This document shows positions 43,129 to 52,551 of a stretch of DNA of 64,000 nucleotides, piece after piece (within the stretch, counting starts at the first letter, position 1; each line of letters starts with the position of its first letter). The notes beneath the pieces were generated by a model. The model saw only the letters and a program-made list of their open reading frames with translations. It searched no databases and was not told where the DNA came from. Both the position numbers and the translations under genes were made by a program. Origin of the DNA: Rhinopomastus cyanomelas. Its lineage: Eukaryota > Chordata > Aves > Bucerotiformes > Rhinopomastidae. Where the stretch lies: assembly GCA_013400115.1 (NCBI GenBank), contig VXBP01008596.1:62001-126000 (forward strand). Direction: 5' to 3'.

Positions 43129-43465
43129 AAATCTAAGAAAATAAAACTCTGCTACTCGTATTTATCCATTTTGTGAAGAAACTAAGGATTTCACTTTCCT
43201 TTCTTTTTAGGAATTGTAATAAGTTTCACAGAGGCATTTTGTACTGATATTTGCTGAGAAAAAAAGTCTTTTGGAAAATTACTGCGCGGCCCTTGAGAAT
43301 ATTTCACTTCACATTCTCAATTTGGTGATGTTTGAGATATTTGAGCTGTGTACTGTTCCTACTGAGCAAGCATTTTACCTCTGTCCATGAAGTTGCTTCA
43401 GAAGTAGCTACAAGCATTTTCCTTGAAAGATGTCTTTTGTATTTCTTCATAATATGGATATTGTA
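43129..43465. other. unique non-coding DNA
   Basis: Nothing recognised. Confidence 0.5.
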
Positions 43466-44115
43466 GTCAATGGGACAGAGCAATATTCCCTTCTGGCCAA
43501 AAAGGCCAATAGCATCCTGGGGTGTGTTAGAAGGGGGATGGTTAGGAGATGGAGAGAGGTTCTCCTCCCCCTATGCTCTGCCCTGCTGAGACCACATCTT
43601 GAATATTGTGTCCAGTTCTGGGTCCCTCAGTTCCAGAAGGACATAGGACTGCTGGAGAGTCCAACACAGAGCCACAAACATGATTAAGGGAGTGCAACAT
43701 CTCCCTGATGAGGAAAGGCTGAAGGAGCTGGGTCTCTTGAGCTTGGAAAAAGGAGACTGAGAGGTGACCTTCTTAATGTTTATAAATATGAAAAAGGCAG
43801 ATATCAGGAGGATAGACCCAGGTTCTGCTCAGTGTCGTCCAATGATAGGACAAGGGACAACTGGTGTCAGCTGGAACAGAAGAGTTTCCATATCAATATG
43901 AGAAGGCATTTCTTCACAGTGAGGACGATGGAGCATTGTAACAGACTTCCCAGGGCAGGGTTGTGGAGTCTCCTTCTCTGAAGATGTTTAAAACCTGCCT
44001 GGATGTGTTCCTGTGTGACTTGTTCTAGGTGATCCTGCTGTGTCAGTGAGATTGGACTGGATGATCTTTCGAGCTCCCTTCCTATCTCTAATGTTCTGTG
44101 ATTCTGTGATTCTAT
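43466..44115 (+). mobile_element. young CR1 (family Y2), about 650 bp
   Basis: Sense copy from the region encoding SLLAKKANSILG through PHLEYCVQFWVPQFQKDIGLL (43430-43687), a short deletion before AACACAGAGCC, the C-terminal domain and 3' untranslated region, to ATTCTGTGATTCTATC. An extra GGG-type base change (CAGGGCAGGGTTGTGG) breaks the frame near 43953. Confidence 0.95.
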
Positions 44116-44840
44116 CTTACTCCAGATTTTTAATTGTTATCTGCCAGCAGAAAATCTTGACACCTGATTACTAGGACATAAGGAATGTTTGAAATTGTCA
44201 TCCCATCCTGCTCTGTCTACCTCTCAAAACATAAATTTTACAAGTAAGTATCAGAGACAAAGAGATGCCAAAATCTACAATCTCAGCTAACAAGCAAGGT
44301 CAAAGCTTGAGTCTTCTGTAAGCATTTCACCACTTGAGCACTGCAGTCAGCAAAAGGCGCTGCTGAAGGCGAATGCCAGATCTCACGGTGCACGTTCCTG
44401 CCCAGCCACCCACAGATCAGCCAGTCGAGCTCATTTCAGCTGCACGTTCATGCTTTGCCTCTGCACACACTGATCACAACGTGCAAACGTGGTGAGAAAC
44501 GGGGAGCCTGTCTGCTGCCACTGCTCAGATGGACTGGTTATTCTGGAGCAGTGCGGGGTCCTGCTGGTGCTGACAGGGTTAAGACAAACAAGAAGCCTAT
44601 CACCCAGCCAAATCATCTGCTCTGCATATGGTCATATACACTTCTGCAACTTATCAGAAAGGCCAGAGATCATTTGCAAGCTGGTGTTGCTCTGGGAATG
44701 GAAAACATGTGATGAGGATATGGGTGGTTTTACAGGCAAGAGGGTATTTATCACTTGGCATCAAATAAACACTGGGTGAAATAAGTTAGAATATAGCTGT
44801 GCCCATTTCACTGAGCATGTGTGTGGGTGTGCATAAATAA
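44116..44840. other. unique non-coding DNA
   Basis: Nothing recognised. Open stretches (up to 96 codons) lack known motifs. Confidence 0.5.
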
Positions 44841-45095
44841 ATCATAAAGTTAAAGAAAGATTAATTTTGGAAGGAATCTTCTGAGGTGAACCAGCTGAGC
44901 TGCCTGCTTAATGCAGGACCAGCTTCAAAGTTATGTCAGGCTGCTCAGGGCCTCATCAAAATGAGGTATGCAGATCTTCAGGGATGGAGAAGACACACCT
45001 CCTCTGTGTAAGCCATTCCAGTGCAAAGCCACTGTAAACACTTCTCTTATTACTCAAGAGGGGTTTTCTCTTGCTGCAACCTGTGACTGTTACTT
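44841..45095 (-). mobile_element. old CR1 fragment, 5' side cut by a sense young CR1
   Basis: Antisense: TTTTGGAAGGAATCTTCTGA, GCAGGACCAGCTTCAAAG, GGCTGCTCAGGGCCTCATC, GCCATTCCAGTGCAAAGCC, CTTGCTGCAACCTGTGACTG. It is typical of an old avian CR1 3' region. It ends where the sense copy begins. Confidence 0.78.
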
Positions 45096-45423
45096 CTTTA
45101 TCTTGGAGAAGAGGAGACTGAGGGGTGACCTCATTAATGTCTCTAACTATGTGAAGGGTGGGTGTCAGGAGGATGGAGCCAGGCTCTTCTCAGTGTCATC
45201 TAGTGATAGGATGAGGGGCAATGGATGTAAGCTGGAAAGTAGGAGGTTCCATATAAATATGATAAGGAGCTTCTTCCCAGTGAGGATGATGGAGCATTGG
45301 AACAGGCTGCCCAGGGAGGTTGTGGAGTCTCCTTCACTGGAGATGTGTAAGACCCATGTGGATGTGTTCCTGTGTGACTTGGTCTGGGTGATCCTGCTGT
45401 GTCAGGGGGATTGGACTAGATGA
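44968..45423 (+). pseudogene. CR1 ORF2 C-terminal fragment with stop loss
   Basis: A 151-codon stretch. The first roughly 45 residues come from the old antisense CR1 read backwards. Then follow LEKRRLRGDLINV, GGCQEDGARLFS, SRRFHIN, EHWNRLPREVVESPSLEMC, FLCDLV. The natural TAG after LCDLV is TGG (45385-45387), extending the frame by 13 residues (WVILLCQGDWTR) to a TGA at 45421. The same change is at 52295. Confidence 0.87.
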
Positions 45424-45472
45424 TCTTTCAAGGTCCCTTCCAATCCCTAATGGTTCTATGATTCTATGATTC
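45096..45472 (+). mobile_element. young CR1 (family Y1), donor or recipient of a 159-bp identical tract
   Basis: Sense copy from TTGGAGAAGAGGAGACTGAG to GGTTCTATGATTCTATGATT. Bases 45270-45428 match 52180-52338 without a difference, while the flanking parts of the two copies differ at about one base in ten. Shared diagnostic bases include GGAAAGTAGGAGG, GATGTGTAAGACCCATG and GGTCTGGGTG. Confidence 0.96.
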
Positions 45473-45540
45473 ACTTTCCCCTTCAAGAGGTAGAAGACTG
45501 CAGTCTTTTTCCCCCATCAGCCTGCACTTTTCCAGTCTAC

Positions 45541-45567
45541 ACAGTATCACAGTATCACAGTATCACA
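45541..45567 (-). mobile_element. tail-only CR1 (family D octamers) or microsatellite
   Basis: Three perfect ACAGTATC units plus ACA. The same octamer forms the tail of the family D copy at 47388, so this may be an antisense insertion truncated down to its tail. Confidence 0.55.
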
Positions 45568-46742
45568 AACCCCTTTCCCTCAGGCTCTTCTCATACACGT
45601 CTCGAGATCCAGTTCCAGCCTACTTTGGTGCTCTGACCAGTTTGACCATGTACAGATACTGCACAGAGAGGCACTGTGATGAGGAAATCTTGAGTTCCTG
45701 CTTCTGGAGAATGAAACCTCCCCTGTTATTTGTGGCCAGCAGTATGTTTGTGCTAACACCTTTTTCTTTCCCCAGATGCTTGGATAAAGGGCACTTGGGC
45801 AGGAGGTGAGGCGCCCAGCTGGGCTTGAGGCTAAAGCAGTCAGAGATCTATGGCGATGAGCTCGCTCGCATGCGGCGCCCGTGGTGTTTGTATTCATTCT
45901 GCAGCCATCACAAACCCTCTGTGATAAGCACATCCCTTGTCCCTGAAGGGTATCCTAATCAGTGCGAGCTGAGCACAGCATCCACCCTGTTGGGGATTTC
46001 AGTGTATCGTTTACTCAACACAACAGGTGGCTGATTTGAGACAGCCTAAAATCTATCTGATGAGACATAACATCCTATTTCAGCTGAAGCTAAATCTGGT
46101 GCTGTTCACACCAAACAGATTAATTCAGTTTAATTATATTCTGGATTTCTTACCTCCTCAAGGGAGAGTAAAGTGAATCCAATTATGTTTCTTATGTGGG
46201 CCAGCTGTCATGACACAGGGTGACTCCTGCTCCAGGCATTTATTTAGGATTTGGAGTTTTCTGAGGAGAGGAAGAAAGGGAACATTATTAGCTGCTGATA
46301 GAAAAACATACAGACAGGGGAAATATTATGAATATGTTTCAGGACTTTGTACAAACCAGAGAGGGATTTTTGGTTCCTTTGCTAGCCTGAATTTAAGCAT
46401 TAAGCCAGACACAGATAATACGTGTCCATCTGCCAGACCTAGTCTCAAAATAAACCCCCTCCACAAAACGTTAACAGGAATTAACCCGCAGCAAGAGCCA
46501 GATCTGACTTTCGTTGTATCATGGATACAGAAAAGGTTTAGAATGTCCTCATAAGTCATCTTTAGATGTTTTTCAAGGCTTGCTCTGTAATTCTTGGCAA
46601 ATGATCCCATTTCTGTGCTTCAAGAGTGACCTGATAACTGCTGTTCATCTTGGAGACTACGACCCTTCAGGAGTCAGTGCAGTCTCTGTATACGGCCCTC
46701 ATCTGCGATCTCCTAAGCAGCAGCCAGAGGCCAGCCAGGACA
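45568..46742. other. unique DNA with a CpG patch
   Basis: No exon or repeat recognised. About seven CpGs lie in 45851-45880 (GAGCTCGCTCGCATGCGGCG). The 114-codon open stretch at 46210-46554 has no known motif. Confidence 0.5.
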
Positions 46743-47387
46743 TGACACAGAACCACAGAATGGCAGGTGTTGCAAGTGACCTCTGGAGATCATCTAGTCC
46801 AAACTCCCTGCTGAAGCTGGCTGCACAGGAATGTGCCCAGGCAGGTTGTGAAACACTTCAGAGAAGATGACTCCATAACCTCTCTGGAGAGACTGTTCTA
46901 ATGTCCTCAGAGATGTTTTCTCTTATGTTTAGGGGAAACGTTCTGCATTCCAGTATGTGTTCATTGACCCTCATCCTGTTGTTGGTCACCACTGAGAAGT
47001 CTGGCTCCAACCTTCTGACACCCATCCTTTAGATATTTATAAGTGTTTATAAGATCCCCTCTCGGCCTTCTGCAGGCAAAAGAGTCCCAAGTCTCCCTGC
47101 TTCCCCTTATAAAAGCTGTCCCAGACTCCTAATCCTCTCTACATTCAGCCCTTCACTGTATTTTTTCCAGTAGTTCCTTGTCTTTCTTGAACTGGGGAGC
47201 CCAGAACTGGACACAATACTGTAGATGTAACCTCACCAGACCAGTGGGGGAGAGTACTGTGCTTTGACCTTCTTAATGCTACCCATGATACTACTGTCCT
47301 TCCTGGCCACAAGGGCATGTTGTTGGCTCATGGTCAACAGTGTCCACCAGGACTTCAAGGTCCTTTTCCCAGAACTTATTTCCAGCA
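46743..47387 (-). mobile_element. older CR1, about 645 bp
   Basis: Antisense: tail CACAGAACCACAGAATGGC, GAGATCATCTAGTCC, CATAACCTCTCTGGAGAGAC, CACCCATCCTTTAGATATTT, ACTGGGGAGCCCAGAACTGG, CTGGCCACAAGGGCATG, AGGTCCTTTTCCCAG. It is intermediate in age between family Y and the oldest copies. The tail of a family D copy lies at its 5' end. Confidence 0.92.
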
Positions 47388-48242
47388 CAGTATCACAGTA
47401 TCACAGTATCACAGTATTATCAAGGTTGGAAGAGACCTCATAGATCATCAAGTACAACCTGTCACCACAGAACTCAAGGCTAGACCATGGCACCAAGTGC
47501 CACGTCCAATCCTGCCTTGAACAGCTCCAGAGTTGGCGACTCCACCACCTCCCTGGGCAGGCCATTCCAGTGGCCAATGACTCTCTCGGTGAAGAACTTT
47601 CTCCTCACCTCAAGCCTAAATTTCCCCTGGCGCAGCTTGAGGCTGTGTCCTCTTGTTCTGGTGCTGGCTGCCTGAGAGAAGAGAGCAACCTCCTCCTGGC
47701 CACAACCACCCCTCAGGTAGTTGTAGACAGCAATAAGGTCTCCCCTGAGCCTCCTCTTCTCCAGGCTAAACAATCACAGCTCCCTCACCCTCTCCTCATA
47801 GGGCTTGTGCTCAAGGCCCCTCACCAGCCTTGTTGCCCTTCTCTGGACACGCTCAAGCACCTCAATGTCCTTCCTAAACTGAGGGGCCCAGAACTGGACA
47901 CAGTACTCAAGGTGCGGCCTAACCAGTGCAGAGTACAGGGGCAGAATGACCTCCCTGCTCTTGCTGGCCACACCATTCCTGATGCAGGACAACTGCTAAT
48001 CTGTACTGGGCATGGAGTTATTCCTCCCTACATGCAGGACCCTGCACTGCTTTCTCCTCATCTATCTGTCCAGCCATGTCATCATAGAAGGCTGTCAGAT
48101 TGGCAAAGCATGGCTTCCCCTTGGTGAATGCATGTTGACTACTGCTGATAACCTTCTTTTCCTCCACATGCTTGGAGATAACATCCAGACTGAGCTGTTT
48201 CATCACCTTGGCAGAGATGGAGGTGAAGCTGACTTTGCCCTG
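47388..48242 (-). mobile_element. CR1 family D, about 850 bp, with RT fragment
   Basis: Antisense copy with a tail of ATACTGTG octamers (ACAGTATC at 47390-47421), then AAGGTTGGAAGAGACCTC, the C-terminal domain, and the thumb region. A deletion or rearrangement lies around 48040-48055. An RT fragment (about 48050-48240) follows. Its subfamily differs from all neighbours in octamer and 3' untranslated sequence. Confidence 0.93.
47480..47992 (-). pseudogene. family D CR1 ORF2 C-terminus with a single in-frame stop
   Basis: Two stop-free blocks in one frame: MSCIRNGVASKSREVILPLY, LVRPHLEYCVQFWAPQFRKD, VQRRATRLVRGLE... (47774-47992), then MFSLEKRRLRGDLIAVYNYL, LRQGKFRLEVRRKFF, GHWNGLPREVVESPTLELF (47480-47773). 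Only a TGA at 47774-47776, where sister copies have a Gly codon (REL-G-LFSLEK), separates them. About 170 codons are otherwise uninterrupted. Confidence 0.86.
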
Positions 48243-48272
48243 GGTGTCTGACATTCGGGCAGCTGAAGGCAA
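48018..48272 (-). pseudogene. family D CR1 reverse transcriptase fragment
   Basis: Residues VSFTSISAKVMKQLSLDVIS, KHVEEKKVISSSQHAFTKGK and CFANLTAFYDDMAGQIDEEKAV match the early RT fingers of CR1 (SQHGFTKGKSCLxNL block). The frame ends before the VxYLDFSKAFD motif because of the deletion. No catalytic Asp is present. Confidence 0.87.
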
Positions 48273-49870
48273 GCCAGGAGAACCTCATGGTCTGTTAGCG
48301 CTGGCTGTTTCGGGGAAGCATTAGGCCTGAACTGGCGTCTCGCTGCCTTCTGCACCAGGACCTGGAAGAGTACCCAGAAGTCACTGTTTGTGTCTCTGTC
48401 CCAGTGGACATTTGTCAGAGATGCCAGAAAAGCTCAGACTTGTGCAAAATGAGTATCAGTTGAAAGCCAAAGAGAAGAGAAACCGTCACTGCTGCTGGTG
48501 TGAATTTTCTGTGACTCCTGATCCTCATAAATAGCTTCAAAACCTGATGGTGCTTGAACACATCTGCTGTTGCCAATATTGAATTGACAGTTCCTGACCT
48601 TCTTTAATCCTTTAGGTTTAACTTTATTTACACTTCATTTAAATTTCATGGTGTCAGGCAACCGTGGGCAGTCATTTTTTTCTCTCTTTACAGCTTTTGG
48701 TGTGTGCAAGGACTCTGTTTCCCACTGCCACCAGCCTTCCAGTCTCAAAGGCTCCTGAGAAGGATCACGAGTCTTAACTTCAGTCAGAGCCACTCATAGC
48801 AGCCACAGTCTGGAAAACCACAAAGTTACTCCAACTAATTCATCACTCGTGGAACAGTGTTTGGTTTTTTAATGGACTCTGAAGCTTGACTAGTCATCCT
48901 TCTGATGATGAATAACACACCTCCCTTGAACTAGGTGAGATGAATTCCTAGCTGCACTCAGTAATCATCTACTTGTTTTATGCCTGTGGAATGCAAACCA
49001 TGCCCATCTATCTTTAGCTATTCAAGACCAAAAATGATTCATATTGTTTATGTAGGGACTCATGATTCATTTGCCATAATTGCCTGTGTTAATGCAAAGG
49101 AAGGGCTGCCACTACTAAATAAAGTGTTGCTGGGTGAGGGGGAGGTCTGTGTGATAACACATGAAGTAGTCCTACTGGACCTTTAATCCTACAGCATGTG
49201 GGACCCAGCGTCTGCACAGCTCTAGCTGTAGCTTGAGACCTTCTGAGGTGGCAGAGCCATCAGCAGTGTCAGGGTCCAGCTCTTGGGAGGGAATCCCTTG
49301 TGCCAGTCCCCAGCCATATGTGATTCTGGGTACTCTGGGTGCATCCTGCTGGGAACCATACGTGTGTAATGGGCTGCACTGGGCTGTAGTGGGTTATGTT
49401 CATATACCTGACAGTGTGTGCTGGATCCACACATCTCTGTGACAGAGGCAGGGCACTGATGAGTGCAAGAGGTGTGCTGAGATCAACCCCTTCTGGCAGA
49501 CAGAAAAGCATGATGCAGCAATTCTATCATCTCAGGAACATGCTAGAAGGAGTGATGAACGTCCAGAAAAGACTTACCTCTGCAGATTTCAGTGTGTTTT
49601 CCTTTGTTACAGATGAACAAGGGTGTTTTCAGCTGTTATGGGCTGAGGCTGGGCAGGCTGCAAGGTGAACGACAGATGTGCTCTATTAACTGCTCTCCCT
49701 CCCCACAGCGGGAATAGAAAAAGAATAGAGACGTATGTACTGGAAAGCTAACACTGTTTTAATGATGATAATACTAATGGAATAAAACATTCACAAATAA
49801 TGGATGAAGTTTCAAGCAAAAAGTTTCCTATCAGAATGTGATGTATGGTCCTACCTGAGCAGGGCTGTTG
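48243..49870. other. unique non-coding DNA
   Basis: No exon, RNA gene or repeat recognised. Confidence 0.55.
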
Positions 49871-50066
49871 GAGTCTTTCAAAGGAGGTTGTGGAGAGCTG
49901 GATGCTGACCAGGGAAAATGGTCTGAAGCGGAGGCAGGGGAGGTGTCGATTGGACATTGAGAAGAAATTCTTTACAGAAAGAGGGGTGAGGTGCTGGAAT
50001 GGCCGTTCTGGGGAGGTGTTTCAGTCACCATCCCTGGAGGTGTTTAAGAAATGTGTAGCCATGGTA
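49871..50066 (+). mobile_element. older CR1 (family C), 5' part of a split copy
   Basis: Sense: TTTCAAAGGAGGTTGTGGAG, AAATGGTCTGAAGCGGAGGC, GGGGTGAGGTGCTGGAATGG, CACCATCCCTGGAGGTGTTT, to ATGGTACTTG. A sense young copy follows directly. Confidence 0.88.
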
Positions 50067-50307
50067 CTTGGAACATAGGAGGTTCCACATACATATGAGA
50101 AGAAACTTCTTCACAGTGAAAGTGACAGAGAACTGGAAGGAGCTGCCATGGGGAGCTGTGGAGTCTCCTTCACTGGAGATGTTTAAGACCTGCCTGGATG
50201 TGTTCTGGTGTGACTTGGTCTAGGTCATCCTGCTGTGTCAGAGGGATTGGACTAGATGATCTTTCGAGGTTCCTTCCAATCCCTGATGTTCTGTGATTCT
50301 ATGATTC
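50067..50307 (+). mobile_element. young CR1 (family Y) nested in older CR1, same strand
   Basis: Sense copy from TGGAACATAGGAGGTTCCAC to GTTCTGTGATTCTATGATTC, with GGATTGGACTAGATGATC intact. Confidence 0.94.
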
Positions 50308-50460
50308 ATGCTCTGCTCTAGTGGCAGGCATGGAGGGGGTTATGTTGTGTTTGTCGATCAATCAAGTATTTAGGTTTTTTTGGTGTGGGTATGGTTTGAC
50401 TTGGGGATCTGGGAGGTCCTTTCCAACCATGGTTATTCTGAGATTCTGTATTTCTGTGAC
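50308..50460 (+). mobile_element. probable 3' part of the split older CR1
   Basis: GGTATGGTTTGACTTGGGGA, GATCTGGGAGGTCCTTTCC, AACCATGGTTATTCTGAG fits the expected 3' end (TTGGACTTGATGATCT, then AGGTCTTTTCCAACC). Only the last roughly 80 bases are convincing. Confidence 0.62.
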
Positions 50461-50506
50461 TCAATCACCTCTAGAGGTCCCTGCTAACCCCTGATGATCT
50501 GTGTGA
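50461..50506 (+). mobile_element. short CR1 3' stub
   Basis: CAATCACCTCTAGAGGTCCC, then TGCTAACCCCTGATGATCTG resembles a 45-base CR1 3' end next to the previous tail. Decayed. Confidence 0.5.
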
Positions 50507-51173
50507 TGGAAGCCTGCAGTGGGTGCAAACACTTGCATGGCATCCAGCCCCATCAAGTCTGGAGGGGATTTTCTACTCAAATAGGCAGCAAAGTAGAGGA
50601 GAACGAGATTGTTTAATTAAGTGCAGGAATATCTCTGCTTTGTACGTGATGCTTCAAACCCAAGGACAGATCTGTGAGAGTCCACATTCTGGGCTGCACT
50701 GCCTGGGAAGACAGCAGGGCCAGGTGTGATGCCAAAGGCAGGGTGAGCTATTCTGGGTGCACATGAGGCTGAGAATGGTCCCTTGGCTGCAGTGGGCCAG
50801 AGCAGCTTTGGTTCTCGAGCGGTGGGGACATACAAAGAGTGAGCCCAGTCTGTGGCTGGTGTAAGCTGGAGGATATGGATAAGGCAGCTCCACTGGATAG
50901 GTCTAAGCCAGTAAATACATCATTTCCTAGCCAACAACCCTGTCTCATAACACCTCCCCTCACCATGGAGCAATAAAGGTTGCGTGCAAGGTGGGAAGGC
51001 TTGCCAAGTAGAGCAGCAGAAACATTTTCCAGATGGCTTTGCTGCTTGTAGATCTGTAGGTGGATGACACAACTGCCTCAGTATCACTGAAAGCACACAC
51101 TTCCAGATCATCAGTAAGCACGAAGGTCAAATATTTAAGAATATTGCCCTAATTCCCCTCTGGGCACCCAATT
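50507..51173. other. unique non-coding DNA
   Basis: Nothing recognised. Confidence 0.5.
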
Positions 51174-51263
51174 TCATACAATCATAGAATGTATAGGGTT
51201 AGAAGGGACCTTAAAGATCATCTAGTTCCAACCCCCCTGCACGGGCAGGGACACTCCTCACCT
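51174..51263 (-). mobile_element. CR1 3' stub (B-like), antisense
   Basis: TCATACAATCATAGAATG, AAGGGACCTTAAAGATCATC, CCCCTGCACGGGCAGGGACA: a family B type 3' end of about 90 bases. Confidence 0.88.
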
Positions 51264-51680
51264 ATGTACATTGATTCTCAAGCAACCACCAAGTCAAGCT
51301 GACATTGGACAGTTTGGGGGAGGTTCTTTCTACCCACCTTTAGTACCAACCTTTCTCCATCTTCTTGTAAGGTACTTCACTTTGAAAATTACAGAGGTTG
51401 TTAGAGGCACAGATGTGAATTTTATGGATCATATTATACATCCACCCTAAGCCTGGAGACCCTTTTCTGTAGCTAAATACAAGTGATCATTATCTTTACA
51501 GGCTCTGACAGTTATCTAGCAGCAGAGAGCTCTTTCATATTTTATGATCTCATTTTGTTGTGTGATCAAAGGTATTTCAACTTCAAATTAAGATCATTCG
51601 TACTAACACTCTTTAAATTGAGTAACATAGGTTCAGGAAAGATTTTCCAAGGAAAATAAATTGAGTGCTTTATACACTGT
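51264..51680. other. unique non-coding DNA
   Basis: Nothing recognised. Confidence 0.5.
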
Positions 51681-51969
51681 GCTGGCAAAGGGTCTGGAGA
51701 ACAAGCCTCATAAGGAGCAGCTGAGGGAGCTAGGACCATTTAGTCCAAAGAAAAGGAGGCTGAGGGGAGACCTTATTGCTGTCTACAACAGTTTGAAAGT
51801 TGTAGACAGCAGGCTGTACTTCAGGTTGTCAAAAACCTGAAAGAAGGTTGTAGAGAGATGGGTGTTGGTCTGTTCCCCCAAGTAACAAGTGACAGGGCTG
51901 GAAGAAATGGCTGTTGGAAATTTATGTTAGACACTAGGAAAAGCTTCTTTATTGAAAGGGTCATGAGGG
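51681..51969 (+). mobile_element. older CR1 (family C), 5' part of a split copy
   Basis: Sense: GCTGGCAAAGGGTCTGGAGA, GCAGCTGAGGGAGCTAGGAC, AGGAGGCTGAGGGGAGACC, AAGAAGGTTGTAGAGAGATG, TATTGAAAGGGTCATGA. It carries an extra roughly 45-base segment with two hairpins (51777-51841). It resumes at about 52377. Confidence 0.92.
51777..51841. repeat. two consecutive hairpins inserted in a CR1
   Basis: Hairpin 1: TGCTGTCTACAAC (51777-51789), 9-nt loop, GTTGTAGACAGCA (51799-51811), a perfect 13-bp stem. Hairpin 2: TTCAGGTT (51820-51827), 6-nt loop, AACCTGAA (51834-51841). In normal copies TGTCTACAAC runs straight into TACCTGAAAGGAGG. The extra bases are inverted copies of neighbouring CR1 sequence, the pattern left by a template switch. 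Confidence 0.9.
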
Positions 51970-52376
51970 ATTCCTTTATGAGGAAAGGCTGAGGGAGCTG
52001 GGTCTCTTTAGCTTGGAGAAGAGGAGACTCAGGGGTGACCTCGTTAATGTCTATAAATATATGAAGGGTGGGTATCAGGAGGATGGAGCTAGGCTCTGCT
52101 CAGTGGCATCTAGTGGTAGGACGAGGGGCAAAGGGTGTAAGCTGGAAAGTAGGAGGTCCCATATAAATATCAGAAGGAACTTCTTCCCAGTGAGGATGAT
52201 GGAGCATTGGAACAGGCTGCCCAGGGAGGTTGTGGAGTCTCCTTCACTGGAGATGTGTAAGACCCATGTGGATGTGTTCCTGTGTGACTTGGTCTGGGTG
52301 ATCCTGCTGTGTCAGGGGGATTGGACTAGATGATCTTTTAAGGACCCTTCCAGTCCCTAATGTTCTATGATTTTAT
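51970..52376 (+). mobile_element. young CR1 (family Y1) nested in older CR1, same strand
   Basis: Sense copy from TTCCTTTATGAGGAAAGGCT to TGTTCTATGATTTTATGA. ATGA occurs at both edges (51963-51966 and 52375-52378), a weak 4-bp duplication. Bases 52180-52338 are identical to 45270-45428. Confidence 0.96.
52013..52333 (+). pseudogene. CR1 ORF2 C-terminal fragment with the same stop loss
   Basis: 106 codons: MEKRRLRGDLVNVYKYMKGG, YQEDGARLCS, SGRTRGKGCKLESRRSHIN, EHWNRLPREVVESPSLEMC, FLCDLV, then WVILLCQGDWTR because TAG is TGG at 52295-52297. The start Met is not the natural start of the domain. Confidence 0.87.
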
Positions 52377-52551
52377 GAACTGGCTGCTCAGGGAAGAGGT
52401 TGAATCACCATCCCTGACTGTGTTTAAAAGTCATCTAGATATGGAGCTTAGGTACTTAGTTTAATGATGGTTGGGCTTGGTACAGTTAGGTTAATGGTTG
52501 GAATCAGTAATTTTGAAGGTTTTTTCCCAGCCTACATTAATCTATAATTCT
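52377..52551 (+). mobile_element. older CR1 (family C), 3' part of the split copy
   Basis: GAACTGGCTGCTCAGGGAAG, GAATCACCATCCCTGACTG, GGAGCTTAGGTACTTAG, AGGTTAATGGTTGGAATC, TTTTGAAGGTTTTTTCCC, with a decayed octamer near 52551. Confidence 0.92.

Noticed and set aside
47390..47421. Regular 8-bp repeats resembling a CRISPR or minisatellite array
   Set aside because: They are the ATACTGTG octamer tail of a CR1, attached to an element body.
47570..48127. 185-codon plus-strand open stretch, longest in the window
   Set aside because: It is the antisense shadow of the family D CR1 at 47388-48242.
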